From Nematostella vectensis (Eukaryota; Cnidaria; Anthozoa; Actiniaria; Edwardsiidae), in NCBI RefSeq assembly GCF_932526225.1, contig NC_064037.1, positions 868,001-932,000 of the forward strand: a stretch of 64,000 bases of DNA, read 5' to 3'. Shown one piece after another: positions 24,001-36,859 of the stretch. The position numbers and the translations under genes were made by a program. The notes under the pieces were generated by a model. The model worked only from the letters and a program-made list of their open reading frames with translations. It was not told the origin of the DNA and ran no database searches. Position 1 is the stretch's first letter; each line of letters opens with the position of its first letter.

Positions 24001-27000
24001 CTTTTTTTCCGAGTATACTGTTTTATTTTTCCTAATGTTACTTTTTGGAATTTACATTCGGAAAAAAAATTATCGATTGTAACCTTTTGGAGGTTACACT
24101 CGTAAAACAAATTCCCGAATGTAACCCTGAAGCTTTTCCCGAATGTAACCTCCAGTCCGATGGTGACTTTGCTTGGGATAGTTTACGATACCAATAGTAT
24201 TAAAAGTAATTTTCATTACAATTCCCTTCAGCAATGTCACGTTAGTCTTTCGTTGCGGGCACTTGACTACTAACGCAGCGACCCGGGTTCGATTCCCGCT
24301 GATAGCCTATTTTTTTTTTCTTTATTTTTTTTTAAATATCGATACTTAATTATACTGTTCTTGGTGTGTCATGACATAAAAAGAAGGTATAGGGACATTT
24401 TAATGTACTCTCAGCACCTTTGATGTGTTCATGCTTTGTTCAGGATCCTGTACATATTTTATGCACACAAGAACTAACTAGATTCCTTCGATAACTTGAT
24501 TAAGTAGATTCTAACATAGAGCATAGCGATCGATAGATTGATATACCTTTTTTTCCGAGTATACTGTTTTATTTTTCCTAATGTTACTTTTTGGAATTTA
24601 CATTCGGAAAAAAAATTATCGATTGTAACCTTTTGGAGGTTACACTCGTAAAACAAATTCCCGAATGTAACCCTGAAGCTTTTCCCGAATGTAACCTCCA
24701 GTCCGATGGTGACTTTGCTTGGGATAGTTTACGATACCCATAGTATTAAAAGTAATTTTCATTACAATTCCCTTCAGCAATGCCACGTTAGTCTATCGTT
24801 GCGGGCACTTGACTACTAACGCAGCGACCCGGGTTCGATTCCCGCTGATAGCCTATTTTTTTACTTTTTTTTTTTAAATATCGATACTTAATTATACTGT
24901 TCTTGATGTGTCATGACATAAAAAGAAGGTATAGGGACATTTTTATGTACTCTCAGCATCTTTGATGTGCTCATGCTTTGTTCAGGATCCTGTACATATT
25001 ATATGCACACAAGAACTAACTAGATTCCTTGGATAACTTGATTAAGTAGATTCTAACATAGAGCATAGCGCTCGATAGATTGATATACCTTTTTTCCGAG
25101 TATACTGTTTTATTTTTCCTAATGTTACTTTTTGGAATTTACATTCGGAAAACAAATTATCGATTGTAACCTTTTGGAGGTTACACTCGTAAAACAAATT
25201 CCCGAATGTAACCCTGAAGCTTTTCCCGAATGTAACCTCCAGTCCGATGGTGACTTTGCTTGGGAAAGTTTACGATACCAATAGTATTAAAAGTAATTTT
25301 CATTACAATTCCCTTCAGCAATGCCACGTTAGTCTTTCGTTGCGGGCACTTGACTACTAACGCAGCGACCCGGGTTCGATTCCCGCTGATAGCCTATTTT
25401 TTTTTCTTTATTTTTTTTTTTATATCGATACTTAATTATACTGTTCTTGGTGTGTCATGACATAAAAAGAAGGTATAGGGACATTTTAATGTACTCTCAG
25501 CACCTTTGATGTGCTCATGCTTTGTTCAGGATCCTGTACATATTTTATGCACACAAGAACTAACTAGATTCCTTGGATACCTTGATTAAGTAGATTCTAA
25601 CATAGAGCATAGCGATCGATAGATTGATATACTATTTTTTCCGAGTATACTGTTTTATTTTTCCTAATGTTACTTTTTGGAATTTACATTCGGAAAAAAA
25701 ATTATCGATTGTAACCTTTTGGAGGTTACACACGTAAAACAAATTCCCGAATGTAACCCTGAAGCTTTTCCCGAATGTAACCTCCAGTCCGATGGTGACT
25801 TTGCTTGGGATAGTTTACGATACCCATAGTATTAAAAGTAATTTTCATTACAATTCCCTTCAGCAATGCCACGTTAGTCTATCGTTGCGGGCACTTGACT
25901 ACTAACGCAGCGACCCGGGTTCGATTCCCGCTGATAGCCTATTTTTTTACTTTTTTTTTTTTAAATATCGATACTTAATTATACTGTTCTTTGTGTCATG
26001 ACATAAAAAGAAGGTATAGGGACATTTTTATGTACTCTCAGCATCTTTGATGTGCTCATGCTTTGTTCAGGATCCTGTACATATTTTATGCACACAAGAA
26101 CTAACTAGATTCCTTGGATAACTTGATTAAGTAGATTCTAACATAGAGCATAGCGCTCGATAGATTGATATACCTTTTTTCCGAGTATACTGTTTTATTT
26201 TTCATAATGTTACTTTTTGGAATTTACATTCGGAAAACAAATTATCGATTGTAACCTTTTGGAGGTTACACTCGTAAAACAAATTCCCGAATGTAACCCT
26301 GAAGCTTTTCCCGAATGTAACCTCCAGTCCGATGGTGACTTTGCTTGGGAAAGTTTACGATACCAATAGTATTAAAAGTAATTTTCATTACAATTCCCTT
26401 CAGCAATGCCACGTTAGTCTTTCGTTGCGGGCACTTGACTACTAACGCATCGACCCGGGTTCGATTCCCGCTGATAGCCTATTTTTTTTTCTTTATTTTT
26501 ATTTTTTAAATATCGATACTTAATTATACTGTTCTTGGTGTGTCATGACATAAAAAGAAGGTATAGGGACATTTTAATGTACTCTCAGCACCTTTGATGT
26601 GCTCATGCTTTGTTCAGGATCCTGTACATATTTTATGCACACAAGAACTAACTAGATTCCTTGGATACCTTGATTAAGTAGATTCTAACATAGAGCATAG
26701 CGATCGATAGATTGATATACTATTTTTTCCGAGTATACTGTTTTATTTTTCCTAATGTTACTTTTTGGAATTTACATTCGGAAAAAAAATTATCGATTGT
26801 AACCTTTTGGAGGTTACACTCGTAAAACAAATTCCCGAATGTAACCCTGAAGCTTTTCCCGAATGTAACCTCCAGTCCGATGGTGACTTTGCTTGGGATA
26901 GTTTACGATACCCATAGTATTAAAAGTAATTTTCATTACAATTCCCTTCAGCAATGCCACGTTAGTCTATCGTTGCGGGCACTTGACTACTAACGCAGCG

Positions 27001-27567
27001 ACCCGGGTTCGATTCCCGCTGATAGCCTATTTTTTTACTTTTTTTTTTTTAAATATCGATACTTAATTATACTGTTCTTTGTGTCATGACATAAAAAGAA
27101 GGTATAGGGACATTTTTATGTACTCTCAGCATCTTTGATGTGCTCATGCTTTGTTCAGGATCCTGTACATATTTTATGCACACAAGAACTAACTAGATTC
27201 CTTGGATAACTTGATTAAGTAGATTCTAACATAGAGCATAGCGCTCGATAGATTGATATACCTTTTTTCCGAGTATACTGTTTTATTTTTCATAATGTTA
27301 CTTTTTGGAATTTACATTCGGAAAACAAATTATCGATTGTAACCTTTTGGAGGTTACACTCGTAAAACAAATTCCCGAATGTAACCCTGAAGCTTTTCCC
27401 GAATGTAACCTCCAGTCCGATGGTGACTTTGCTTGGGAAAGTTTACGATACCAATAGTATTAAAAGTAATTTTCATTACAATTCCCTTCAGCAATGCCAC
27501 GTTAGTCTTTCGTTGCGGGCACTTGACTACTAACGCATCGACCCGGGTTCGATTCCCGCTGATAGCC
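21039..27567 (+). repeat. 546-bp satellite array, segment 5 (12 units)
   Basis: B boxes start at 21564, 22105, 22653, 23198, 23743, 24286, 24832, 25373, 25918, 26458, 27006 and 27546. The pairs 24832/25373, 25918/26458 and 27006/27546 are tandem two-unit copies about 1086-1088 bp apart. They share TACCCATAGTATT and the shortened GTTCTTTGTGTC or close forms; an older relative is 21564/22105. The changed GATATACTATTTTTTCC at about 25,626 and 26,714 marks the youngest duplication. The units 22653-24286 recur at 28094-29727 with an offset of exactly 5441 bp. Confidence 0.93.
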
Positions 27568-30500
27568 TATTTTTTTTTCTTTATTTTTATTTTTTAAATA
27601 TCGATACTTAATTATACTGTTCTTGGTGTGTCATGACATAAAAAGAAGGTATAGGGATATTTTTATGTACTCTCAGCATCTTTGATGTGCTCATGCTTTG
27701 TTCAGGATCCTGTACATATTTTATGCACACAAGAACTAACTAGATTCCTTGGATAACTTGATTAAGTAGATTCTAACATAGAGCATAGCGCTCGATAGAT
27801 TGATATACCTTTTTTTCCGAGTATACTGTTTTATTTTTCCTAATGTTACTTTTTGGAATTTACATTCGGAAAAAAAATTATCGATTGTAACTTTTTGGAG
27901 GTTACACTCGTAAAATAAATTCCCGAATGTAACACTGAAGCTTTTCCCGAATGTAACCTCCAGTCCGATGGTGACTTTTCTTGGGATAGTTTACGATACC
28001 AATAGTATTAAAAGTAATTTTCATTACAATTCCCTTCAGCAATGCCACGTTAGTCTTTCGTTGCGGGCACTTGACTACTAACGCAGCGACCCGGATTCGA
28101 TTCCCGCTGATAGTCAATTTTTTTTTCTTTATTTTTTTTCAAATATCGATACTTAATTATACTGTTCTTGGTGTGTCATGACATAAAAAGAAGGTATAGG
28201 GACATTTTTATGTACTCTCAGCATCTTTGATGTGCTCATGCTTTGTTCAGGATCCTGTACATATTTTATGCACACAAGAACTAACTAGATTCCTTGGATA
28301 ACTTGATTAAGTAGATTCTAACATAGAGCATAGCGCTCGATAGATTGATATACCTTTTTTTCCGAGTATACTGTTTTATTTTTCCTAATGTTACTTTTTG
28401 GAATTTACATTCGGAAAAAAAATTATCGATTGTAACCTTTTGGAGGTTACACTCGTAAAACAAATTCCCGAATGTAACCCTGAAGCTTTTCCCGAATGTA
28501 ACCTCCAGTCCGATGGTGACTTTTCTTGGGATAGTTTACGATACCAATAGTATTAAAAGTAATTTTCATTACAATTCCCTTCAGCAATGCCACGTTAGTC
28601 CATCGTTGTGGGCACTTGACTACTAACGCAGCTACCCGGGTTCGATTCCCGCTGATAGCCTATTTTTTTACTTTCTTTTTTTTTTAATTTCGATACTTAA
28701 TTATACTGTTCTTGGTGTGTCATGACATAAAAAGAAGGTATAGGGACATTTTTATGTACTCTCAGCATCTTTGATGTGCTCATGCTTTGTTCAGGATCCT
28801 GAATATATTTTATGCACACAGGAACTAACTAGATTCCTTGGATAACTTGATTAAGTAGATTCTAACATAGAGCATAGCGCTCGATAGATTGATATACCTT
28901 TTTTTCCGAGTTTTCTGTTTTATTTTTCCTAATGTTACTTTTTTGGAATTTACATTCGGAAAAAAAATTATCGATTGTAACCTTTTGGAGGTTACACTCG
29001 TAAAACAAATTCCCGAATGTAACCCTGAAGCTTTTCCCGAATGTAACCTCCAGTCCGATGGTGACTTTGCTTGGGATAGTTTACGATACCAATAGTATTA
29101 AAAGTAATTTTCATTACAATTTCCTTCAGCAATGTCACGTTAGGCTTTCGTTGCGGGCACTTGACTACTAACGCAGCGACCCGGGTTCGATTCCCGCTGA
29201 TAGCCTATTTTTTTTTCTTTATTTTTTTTTTAAATATCGATACTTAATTATACTGTTCTTGGTGTGTGACATAAAAAGAAGGTATAGGGACATTTTTATG
29301 TACTCTCAGCATCTTTGATGTGCTCATGCTTTGTTCAGGATCCTGTACATATTATATGCACACAAGAACTAACTAGATTCCTTGGATAACATGATTAAGT
29401 AGATTCTAACATAGAGCATAGCGCTCGATAGATTGATATACCTTTTTTTCCGAGTATACTGTTTTATTTTTCCTAATGTTACTTTTTGGAATTTACATTC
29501 GGAAAAAAAATTATCGATTGTAACCTTTTGGAGGTTACACTCGTAAAACAAATTCCCGAATGTAACCCTGAAGCTTTTCCCGAATGTAACCTCCAGTCCG
29601 ATGGTGACTTTGCTTGGGATAGTTTACGATACCAATAGTATTAAAAGTAATTTTCATTACAATTCCCTTCAGCAATGCCACGTTAGTCTTTCGTTGCGGG
29701 CACTTGACTACTAACGCAGCGACCCGGGTTCGATTCCCGCTGATAGCCTATTTTTTTTCTTTATTTTTTTTTAAAATATCGATACTTAATTATACTGTTC
29801 TTGGTGTGTCATGACATAAAAAGAAGGTATAGGGACATTTTTATGTACTCTCAGCATCTTTGATGTGCTCATGCTTTGTTCAGGATCCTGTACATATTTT
29901 ATGCACACAAGAACTAACTAGATTCCTTGGATAACTTGATTAAGTATATTCTAACATAGAGCATAGCGCTCGATAGATTGATATACCTTTTTTTCCGAGT
30001 ATACTGTTTTAATTTTTCCTAATGTTACTTTTTGGAATTTACATTCGGAAAAAAAATTATCGATTGTAACCTTTTGGAGGTTACACTCGTAAAACAAATT
30101 CCCGAATGTAACCCTGAAGCTTTTCCCGAATGTAACCTCCAGTCCGATGGTGACTTTGCTTGGGATATTTTACGATACCAATAGTATTAAAAGTAATTTT
30201 CATTACAATTCCCTTCAGCAATGCCACGTTAGTCTTTCGTTGCGGGCACTTGACTACTAACGCAGCGACCCGGGTTCGATTCCCGCTGATAGCCTATTTT
30301 TTTTCTTTATTTTTTTTTTTTTAAATATCGATACTAAAATTATACTGTTCTTGGTGTGTCATGACATAAAAAGAAGTTATAGGGACATTTTTATGTACTC
30401 TCAGCATCTTTGATGTGCTCATGCTTTGTTCAGGATCCTGTGCATATTTTATGCACACAAGAACTAACTAGATTCCTTGGATAACTTGATTAAGTAGATT

Positions 30501-30843
30501 CTAACATAGAGCATAGCGCTCGATAGATTGATATACCTTTTTTTCCGAGTATACTGTTTTATTTTTCCTAATGTTACTATTTTGAATTTACATTCGGAAA
30601 AAAAATTATCGATTGTAACCTTTTGGAGGTTACACTCGTAAAACAAATTCCCGAATGTAACCCTGAAGCTTTTCCCGAATGTAACCTCCAGTCCGATGGT
30701 GACTTTGCTTGGGAAAGTTTACGATACCAATAGTATTAAAAGTAATTTTCATTACAATTCCCTTCAGCAATGCCACGTTAGTCTTTCGTTGCCGGCACTT
30801 GACTACTAACGCAGCTACCCGGGTTCGATTCCCGCTGATAGCC
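27568..30843 (+). repeat. 546-bp satellite array, segment 6 (6 units)
   Basis: B boxes start at 28094, 28639, 29184, 29727, 30273 and 30822. The first four are the 5441-bp-offset copy of 22653-24286. The copy at 28094 has a changed B box. From about 30,000 on, units carry ATTTTGAATTT or TTTTTTGAATTT where earlier ones have TTTTTGGAATTT, a subfamily that dominates much of the right half of the array. Confidence 0.93.
28044..28115 (+). pseudogene. tRNA-like element with changed B box (GATTCGATTCC)
   Basis: The second G of the B box is A, giving CCGGATTCGATTCC. Its higher-order partner at 22653 keeps the consensus, so the change is private to this copy. The T stem loses one pair as well. Confidence 0.55.
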
Positions 30844-32498
30844 TATTTTTTTTTCTTTATTTTTTTTTTAAATATCGATACTTAATTATACTGTTCTTGG
30901 TGTGTGACATAAAAAGAAGGTATAGTGACATTTTTATGTACTCTCAGCATCTTTGATGTGCTCATGCTTTGTTCAGGATCCTGTACATATTATATGCACA
31001 CAAGAACTAACTAGATTCCTTGGATAACATGATTAAGTAGATTCTAACATAGAGCATAGCGCTCGATAGATTGATATACCTTTTTTTCCGAGTATACTGT
31101 TTTATTTTTCCTAATGTTACTTTTTTGAATTTTTTTTTCTTTATTTTTTTTTTAAATATCGATACTTAATTATACTGTTCTTGGTGTGTGACATAAAAAG
31201 AAGGTATAGGGACATTTTTATGTACTTTCAGTATCTTTGATGTGCTCATGCTTTGTTCAGGATCCTGTACATATTATATGCACACAAGAACTAACTAGAT
31301 TCCTTGGATAACATGATTAAGTAGATTCTAACATAGAGCATAGCGCTCGATAGATTGATATACCTTTTTTTCCGAGTATACTGTTTTATTTTTCCTAATG
31401 TTACTATTTTGAATTTACATTCGGAAAACAAATTATCGATTGTAACCTTTTGGAGGTTACACTCGTAAAACAAATTCCCGAATGTAACCCTGAAGCTTTT
31501 CCCGAATGTAACCTCCAGTCCGATGGTGACTTTGCTTGGGAAAGTTTACGATACCAATAGTATTAAAAGTAATTTTCATTACAATTCCCTTCAGCAATGC
31601 CACGTTAGTCTTTTGTTGCGGGCACTTGACTACTAACGCAGCGACCCGGGTTCGATTCCCGCTGATAGCCTATTTTTTTTTCTTTATTTTTTTTTTAAAT
31701 ATCGATACTTAATTATACTGTTCTTGGTGTGTGACATAAAAAGAAGGTATAGTGACATTTTTATGTACTCTCAGCATCTTTGATGTGCTCATGCTTTGTT
31801 CAGGATCCTGTACATATTATATGCACACAAGAACTAACTAGATTCCTTGGATAACATGATTAAGTAGATTCTAACATAGAGCATAGCGCTCGATAGATTG
31901 ATATACCTTTTTTTCCGAGTATACTGTTTTATTTTTCCTAATGTTACTTTTTTGAATTTTTTTTTCTTTATTTTTTTTTTTAAATATCGATACTTAATTA
32001 TACTGTTCTTGGTGTGTGACATAAAAAGAAGGTATAGGGACATTTTTATGTACTCTCAGCATCTTTGATGTGCTCATGCTTTGTTCAGGATCCTGTACAT
32101 ATTATATGCACACAAGAACTAACTAGATTCCTTGGATAACATGATTAAGTAGATTCTAACATAGAGCATAGCGCTCGATAGATTGATATACCTTTTTTTC
32201 CGAGTATACTGTTTTATTTTTCCTAATGTTACTTTTTGGAATTTACATTCGAAAAAAAAATTATCGATTGTAACCTTTTGGAGGTTACACTCGTAAAACA
32301 AATTCCCGAATGTAACCCTGAAGCTTTTCCCGAATGTAACCTCCAGTCCGATGGTGACTTTGCTTGGGATAGTTTACGATACCAATAGTATTAAAAGTAA
32401 TTTTCATTACAATTCCCTTCAGCAATGTCACGTTAGTCTTTCGTTGCGGGCACTTGACTACTAACGCAGCGACTCGGGTTCGATTCCCGCTAATAGCC
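30844..32498 (+). repeat. Array segment with two 282-bp truncated units
   Basis: Full tRNA-like elements have B boxes at 31649 and 32477 only. The conserved GTGTGTGACAT falls at 30902, 31184, 31729 and 32011, giving spacings of 282, 545 and 282 bp. In both short units (joints at about 31,127-31,140 and 31,954-31,968) TTTTTTGAATTT runs straight into the post-tRNA T-tract, so about 264 bp with the hairpin, direct repeats and tRNA-like element are gone. The joint is T-rich on both sides. The 827-bp short-plus-full block occurs twice, so one deletion was followed by duplication. Confidence 0.9.
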
Positions 32499-35400
32499 TA
32501 TTTTTTTTTCTTTATTTTTTTTTAAATATCGATACTTAATTATACTGTTCTTGGTGTGTCATGACATAAAAAGAAGGTATAGGGATATTTTTATGTACTC
32601 TCAGCATCTTTGATGTGCTCATGCTTTGTTCAGGATCCTGTACATATTTTATGCACACAAGAACTAACTAGATTCCTTGGATAACTTGATTAAGTAGATT
32701 CTAACATAGGGCATAGCGCTCGATAGATTGATATACCTTTTTTCCGAGTATACTGTTTTATTTTTCCTAATGTTACTTTTTTGAATTTACATTCGGAAAA
32801 AAAATTTTCGATTGTAACCTTTTGGAGGTTACACTCGTAAAACGAATTCCCGAATGTAACCCTGAAGCTTTTCCCGAATGTAACCTCCAGTCCGATGGTG
32901 ACTTTGCTTGGGATAGTTTACGATACCAATAGTATTAAAAGTAATTTTCATTACAATTCCCTTCAGCAATGCCACGTTAGTCTTTCGTTGCGGGCACTTG
33001 ACTACTAACGCAGCGACCCGGGTTCGATTCCCGCTGATAGCCTATTTTTTTTCTTTATTTTTTTTTTTAAATATCGATACTAAAATTATACTGTTCTTGG
33101 TGTGTCATGACATAAAAAGAAGGTATAGGGACATTTTTATGTGCTCTCAGCATCTTTGATGTGCTCATGCTTTGTTCAGGATCCTGTACATATTTTATGC
33201 ACACAAGAACTAACTAGATTCCTTGGATAACTTGATTAAGTAGATTCTAACATAGAGCATAGCGCTCGATAGATTGATATACCTTTTTTCCGAGTATACT
33301 GTTTTATTTTTCCTAATGTTACTATTTTGAATTTAAATTCGGAGAAAAAATTATCGATTGTAACCTTTTGGAGGTTACACTCGTAAAACAAATTCCCGAA
33401 TGTAACCCTGAAGCTTTTCCCGAATGTAACCTCCAGTCCGATGGTGACTTTGCTTGGGAAAGTTTACGATACCAATAGTATTAAAAGTAATTTTCATTAC
33501 AATTCCCTTCAGCAATGCCACGTTAGTCTTTCGTTGCGGGCACTTGACTATCAACGCAGCGACCCGGGTTCGATTCCCGCTGATAGCCTATTTTTTTTTT
33601 CTTTATTTTTTTTTTAAATATCGATACTTAATTATACTGTTCTTGGTGTGTCATGACATAAAAAGAAGGTATAGGGATATTTTTATGTACTCTCAGCATC
33701 TTTGATGTGCTCATGCCTTGTTCAGGATCCTGTACATATTTTATGCACACAAGAACTAACTAGATTCCTTGGATAACTTGATTAAGTAGATTCTAACATA
33801 GAGCACAGCGCTCGATAGATTGATATACCTTTTTTCCGAGTATACTGTTTTATTTTTCCTAATGTTACTTTTTTGAATTTACATTTGGAAAAAAAATTAT
33901 CGATTGTAACCTTTTGAAGGTTACACTCAAAAAACGAACTCCCGAATGTAACCCTGAAGCTTTTCCCGAATGTAACCTCCAGTCCGATGGTGACTTTGCT
34001 TGTGATAGTTTACGATACCAATAGTATAAAAAGTAATTTTCATTACAATTCCCTTCAGCAATGCCACGTTAGTCTTTCGTTGCGGGCACTTGACTACTAA
34101 CGCAGCGACCCGGGTTCGATTCCCGCTGATAGCCTATTTTTTTTTCTTTATTTTTTTTTCAAATATCGATACTTAATTATACTGTTCTTGGTGTGTCATG
34201 ACATAAAAAGAAGGTATAGGGATATTTTTATGTACTCTCAGCATCTTTGATGTGCTCATGCCTTGTTCAGGATCCTGTACATATTTTATGCACACAAGAA
34301 CTAACTAGATTCCTTGGATAACTTGATTAAGTAGATTCTAACATAGAGCACAGCGCTCGATAGATTGATATACCTTTTTTCCGAGTATACTGTTTTATTT
34401 TTCCTAATGTTACTTTTTTGAATTGACATTCGGAAAAAAAATTATCGATTGTAACCTTTTGAAGGTTACACTCGTAAAACGAATTCCCGAATGTAACCCT
34501 GAAGCTTTTCCCGAATGTAACCTCCAGTCCGATGGTGACTTTGCTTGGGATAGTTTACGATACCAATAGTATTAAAAGTAATTTTCATTACAATTCCCTT
34601 CAGCAATGCCACGTTAGTCTTTCGTTGCGGGCACTTGACTACTAACGCAGCGACCCGGGTTCGATTCCCGCTGATAGCCTTTTTTTTTTCCTTATTTTTT
34701 TTTTTTAAATATCGATACTTATTTATACTGTTCTTGGTGTGTCATGACATAAAAAGAAGGTATAGGGACATTTTTATGTACTCTCAGCATCTTTGATGTG
34801 CTCATGCTTTGTTCAGGATCCTGTACATATTTTATGCACACAAGAACTAACTAGATTCCTTGGATAACTTGATTAAGTATATTCTAACATAGAGCATAGC
34901 GCTCGATAGATTGATATACCTTTTTTTCCGAGTATGCTGTTTTATTTTTCCTAATGTTACTTTTTTGAATTTACATTCGGAAAAAAAATTATCGATTGTA
35001 ACCTTTTGGAGGTTACACTCGTAAAACAAATTCCCGAATGTAACCCTGAAGCTTTTCCCGAATGTAACCTCCAGTCCGATGGTGACTTTGCTTGGGATAG
35101 TTTACGATACCAATAGTATTAAAAGTAATTTTCATTACAATTCCCTTCAGCAATGCCACGTTAGTCTTTTGTTGCGGGCACTTGACTACTAACGCAGCAA
35201 CCCGGGTTCGATTCCCGCTGATAGCCTATTTTTTTACTTTCTTTTTTTTTAAATATCGATACTTAATTATACTGTTCTTGGTGTGTCATGACATAAAAAG
35301 AAGGTATTTGGACATTTTCATGTACTCTCAGCATCTTTGATGTGCTCATGCTTTGTTCAGGATCCTGTACATATTTTATGCACACAAGAACTAACTAGAT

Positions 35401-36859
35401 TCCTTGTATAACTTGATTAAGTAGATTCTAACATAGAGCATAGCGCTCGATAGATTGATATACCTTTTTTCCGAGTATACTGTTTTATTTTTCCTAATGT
35501 TACTTTTTTGAATTTGCATTCGGAAAAAAAATTATCGATTGTAACCTTTTGGAGGTTACACTCGTAAAACAAATTCCCGAATGTAACCCTGAAGCTTTTC
35601 CCGAATGTAACCTCCAGTCCGATGGAGACTTTGCTTGGGATAGTTTACGATACCAATAGTATTAAAAGTAATTTTCATTACAATTCCCTTCAGCAATGTC
35701 ACGTTAGTCTTTCGTTGCGGGCACTTAACTACTAACGCAGCAACCCGGGTTCGATTCCCGCTGATAGCCTATTTCTTTTTTCTTTTTTTTTTTTTTAAAT
35801 ATCGATACTTAATTATACTGTTCTTGGTGTGTCATGACATAAAAAGAAGGTATAGGGATATTTTTATGTACTCTCAGCATCTTTGATGTGCTCATGCCTT
35901 GTTCAGGATCCTGTACATATTTTATGCACACAAGAACTAACTAGATTCCTTGGATAACTTGATTAAGTAGATTCTAAAATAGAGCACAGCGCTCGATAGA
36001 TTGATATACCTTTTTTCCGAGTATACTGTTTTATTTTTCCTAATGTTACTTTTTTGAATTTACATTCGGAAAAAAAATTATCGATTGTAACCTTTTGAAG
36101 GTTACACTCGTAAAACGAATTCCCGAATGTAACCCTGAAGCTTTTCCCGAATGTAACCTCCAGTCCGATGGTGACTTTGCTTGGGATAGTTTACGATACC
36201 AATAGTATTAAAAGTAATTTTCATTACAATTCCCTTCAGCAATGTCACGTTAGTCTTTCGTTGCGGGCACTTAACTACTAACGCAGCGACCCGGGTTCGA
36301 TTCCCGCTGATAGCCTATTTTTTTTTCTTTATTTTTTTTTTTTAAATATCGATACTTAATTATACTGTTCTTGGTGTGTGACATAAAAAGAAGGTATAGG
36401 GACATTTTTATGTACTCTCAGCATCTTTGATGTGCTCATGCTTTGTTCAGGATCCTGTACATATTTTATGCACACAAGAACTAACTAGATTCCTTGGATA
36501 ACTTGATTAAGTAGATTCTAACATAGAGCATAGCGCTCGATAGATTGATATACCTTTTTTCCGAGTATACTGTTTTATTTTTCCTAATGTTACTTTTTGG
36601 AATTTACATTCGGAAAACAAATTATCGATTGTAACCTTTTGGAGGTTACACTCGTAAAACAAATTCCCGAATGTAACCCTGAAGCTTTTCCCGAATGTAA
36701 CCTCCAGTCCGATGGTGACTTTGCTTGGGATAGTTTACGATACCAATAGTATTAAAAGTAATTTTCATTACAATTCCCTTCAGCAATGCCACGTTAGTCT
36801 TTCGTTGCGGGCATTTGACTACTAACGCAGCTACCCGGGTTCGATTCCCGCTGATAGCC
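32499..36859 (+). repeat. 546-bp satellite array, segment 7 (8 units)
   Basis: B boxes start at 33021, 33567, 34113, 34658, 35205, 35748, 36294 and 36838. Most units here have the short six-T form ATACCTTTTTTCCG, and several read AGAGCACAGCGCTCG and TTTTGAAGGTTAC. The last of these spoils one pair of the TGTAACCT hairpin (about 33,917, 34,462 and 36,093). The subfamily returns at about 42,500 and 44,700. The copy at 33567 reads ACTATCAACG in place of ACTACTAACG. Confidence 0.92.
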
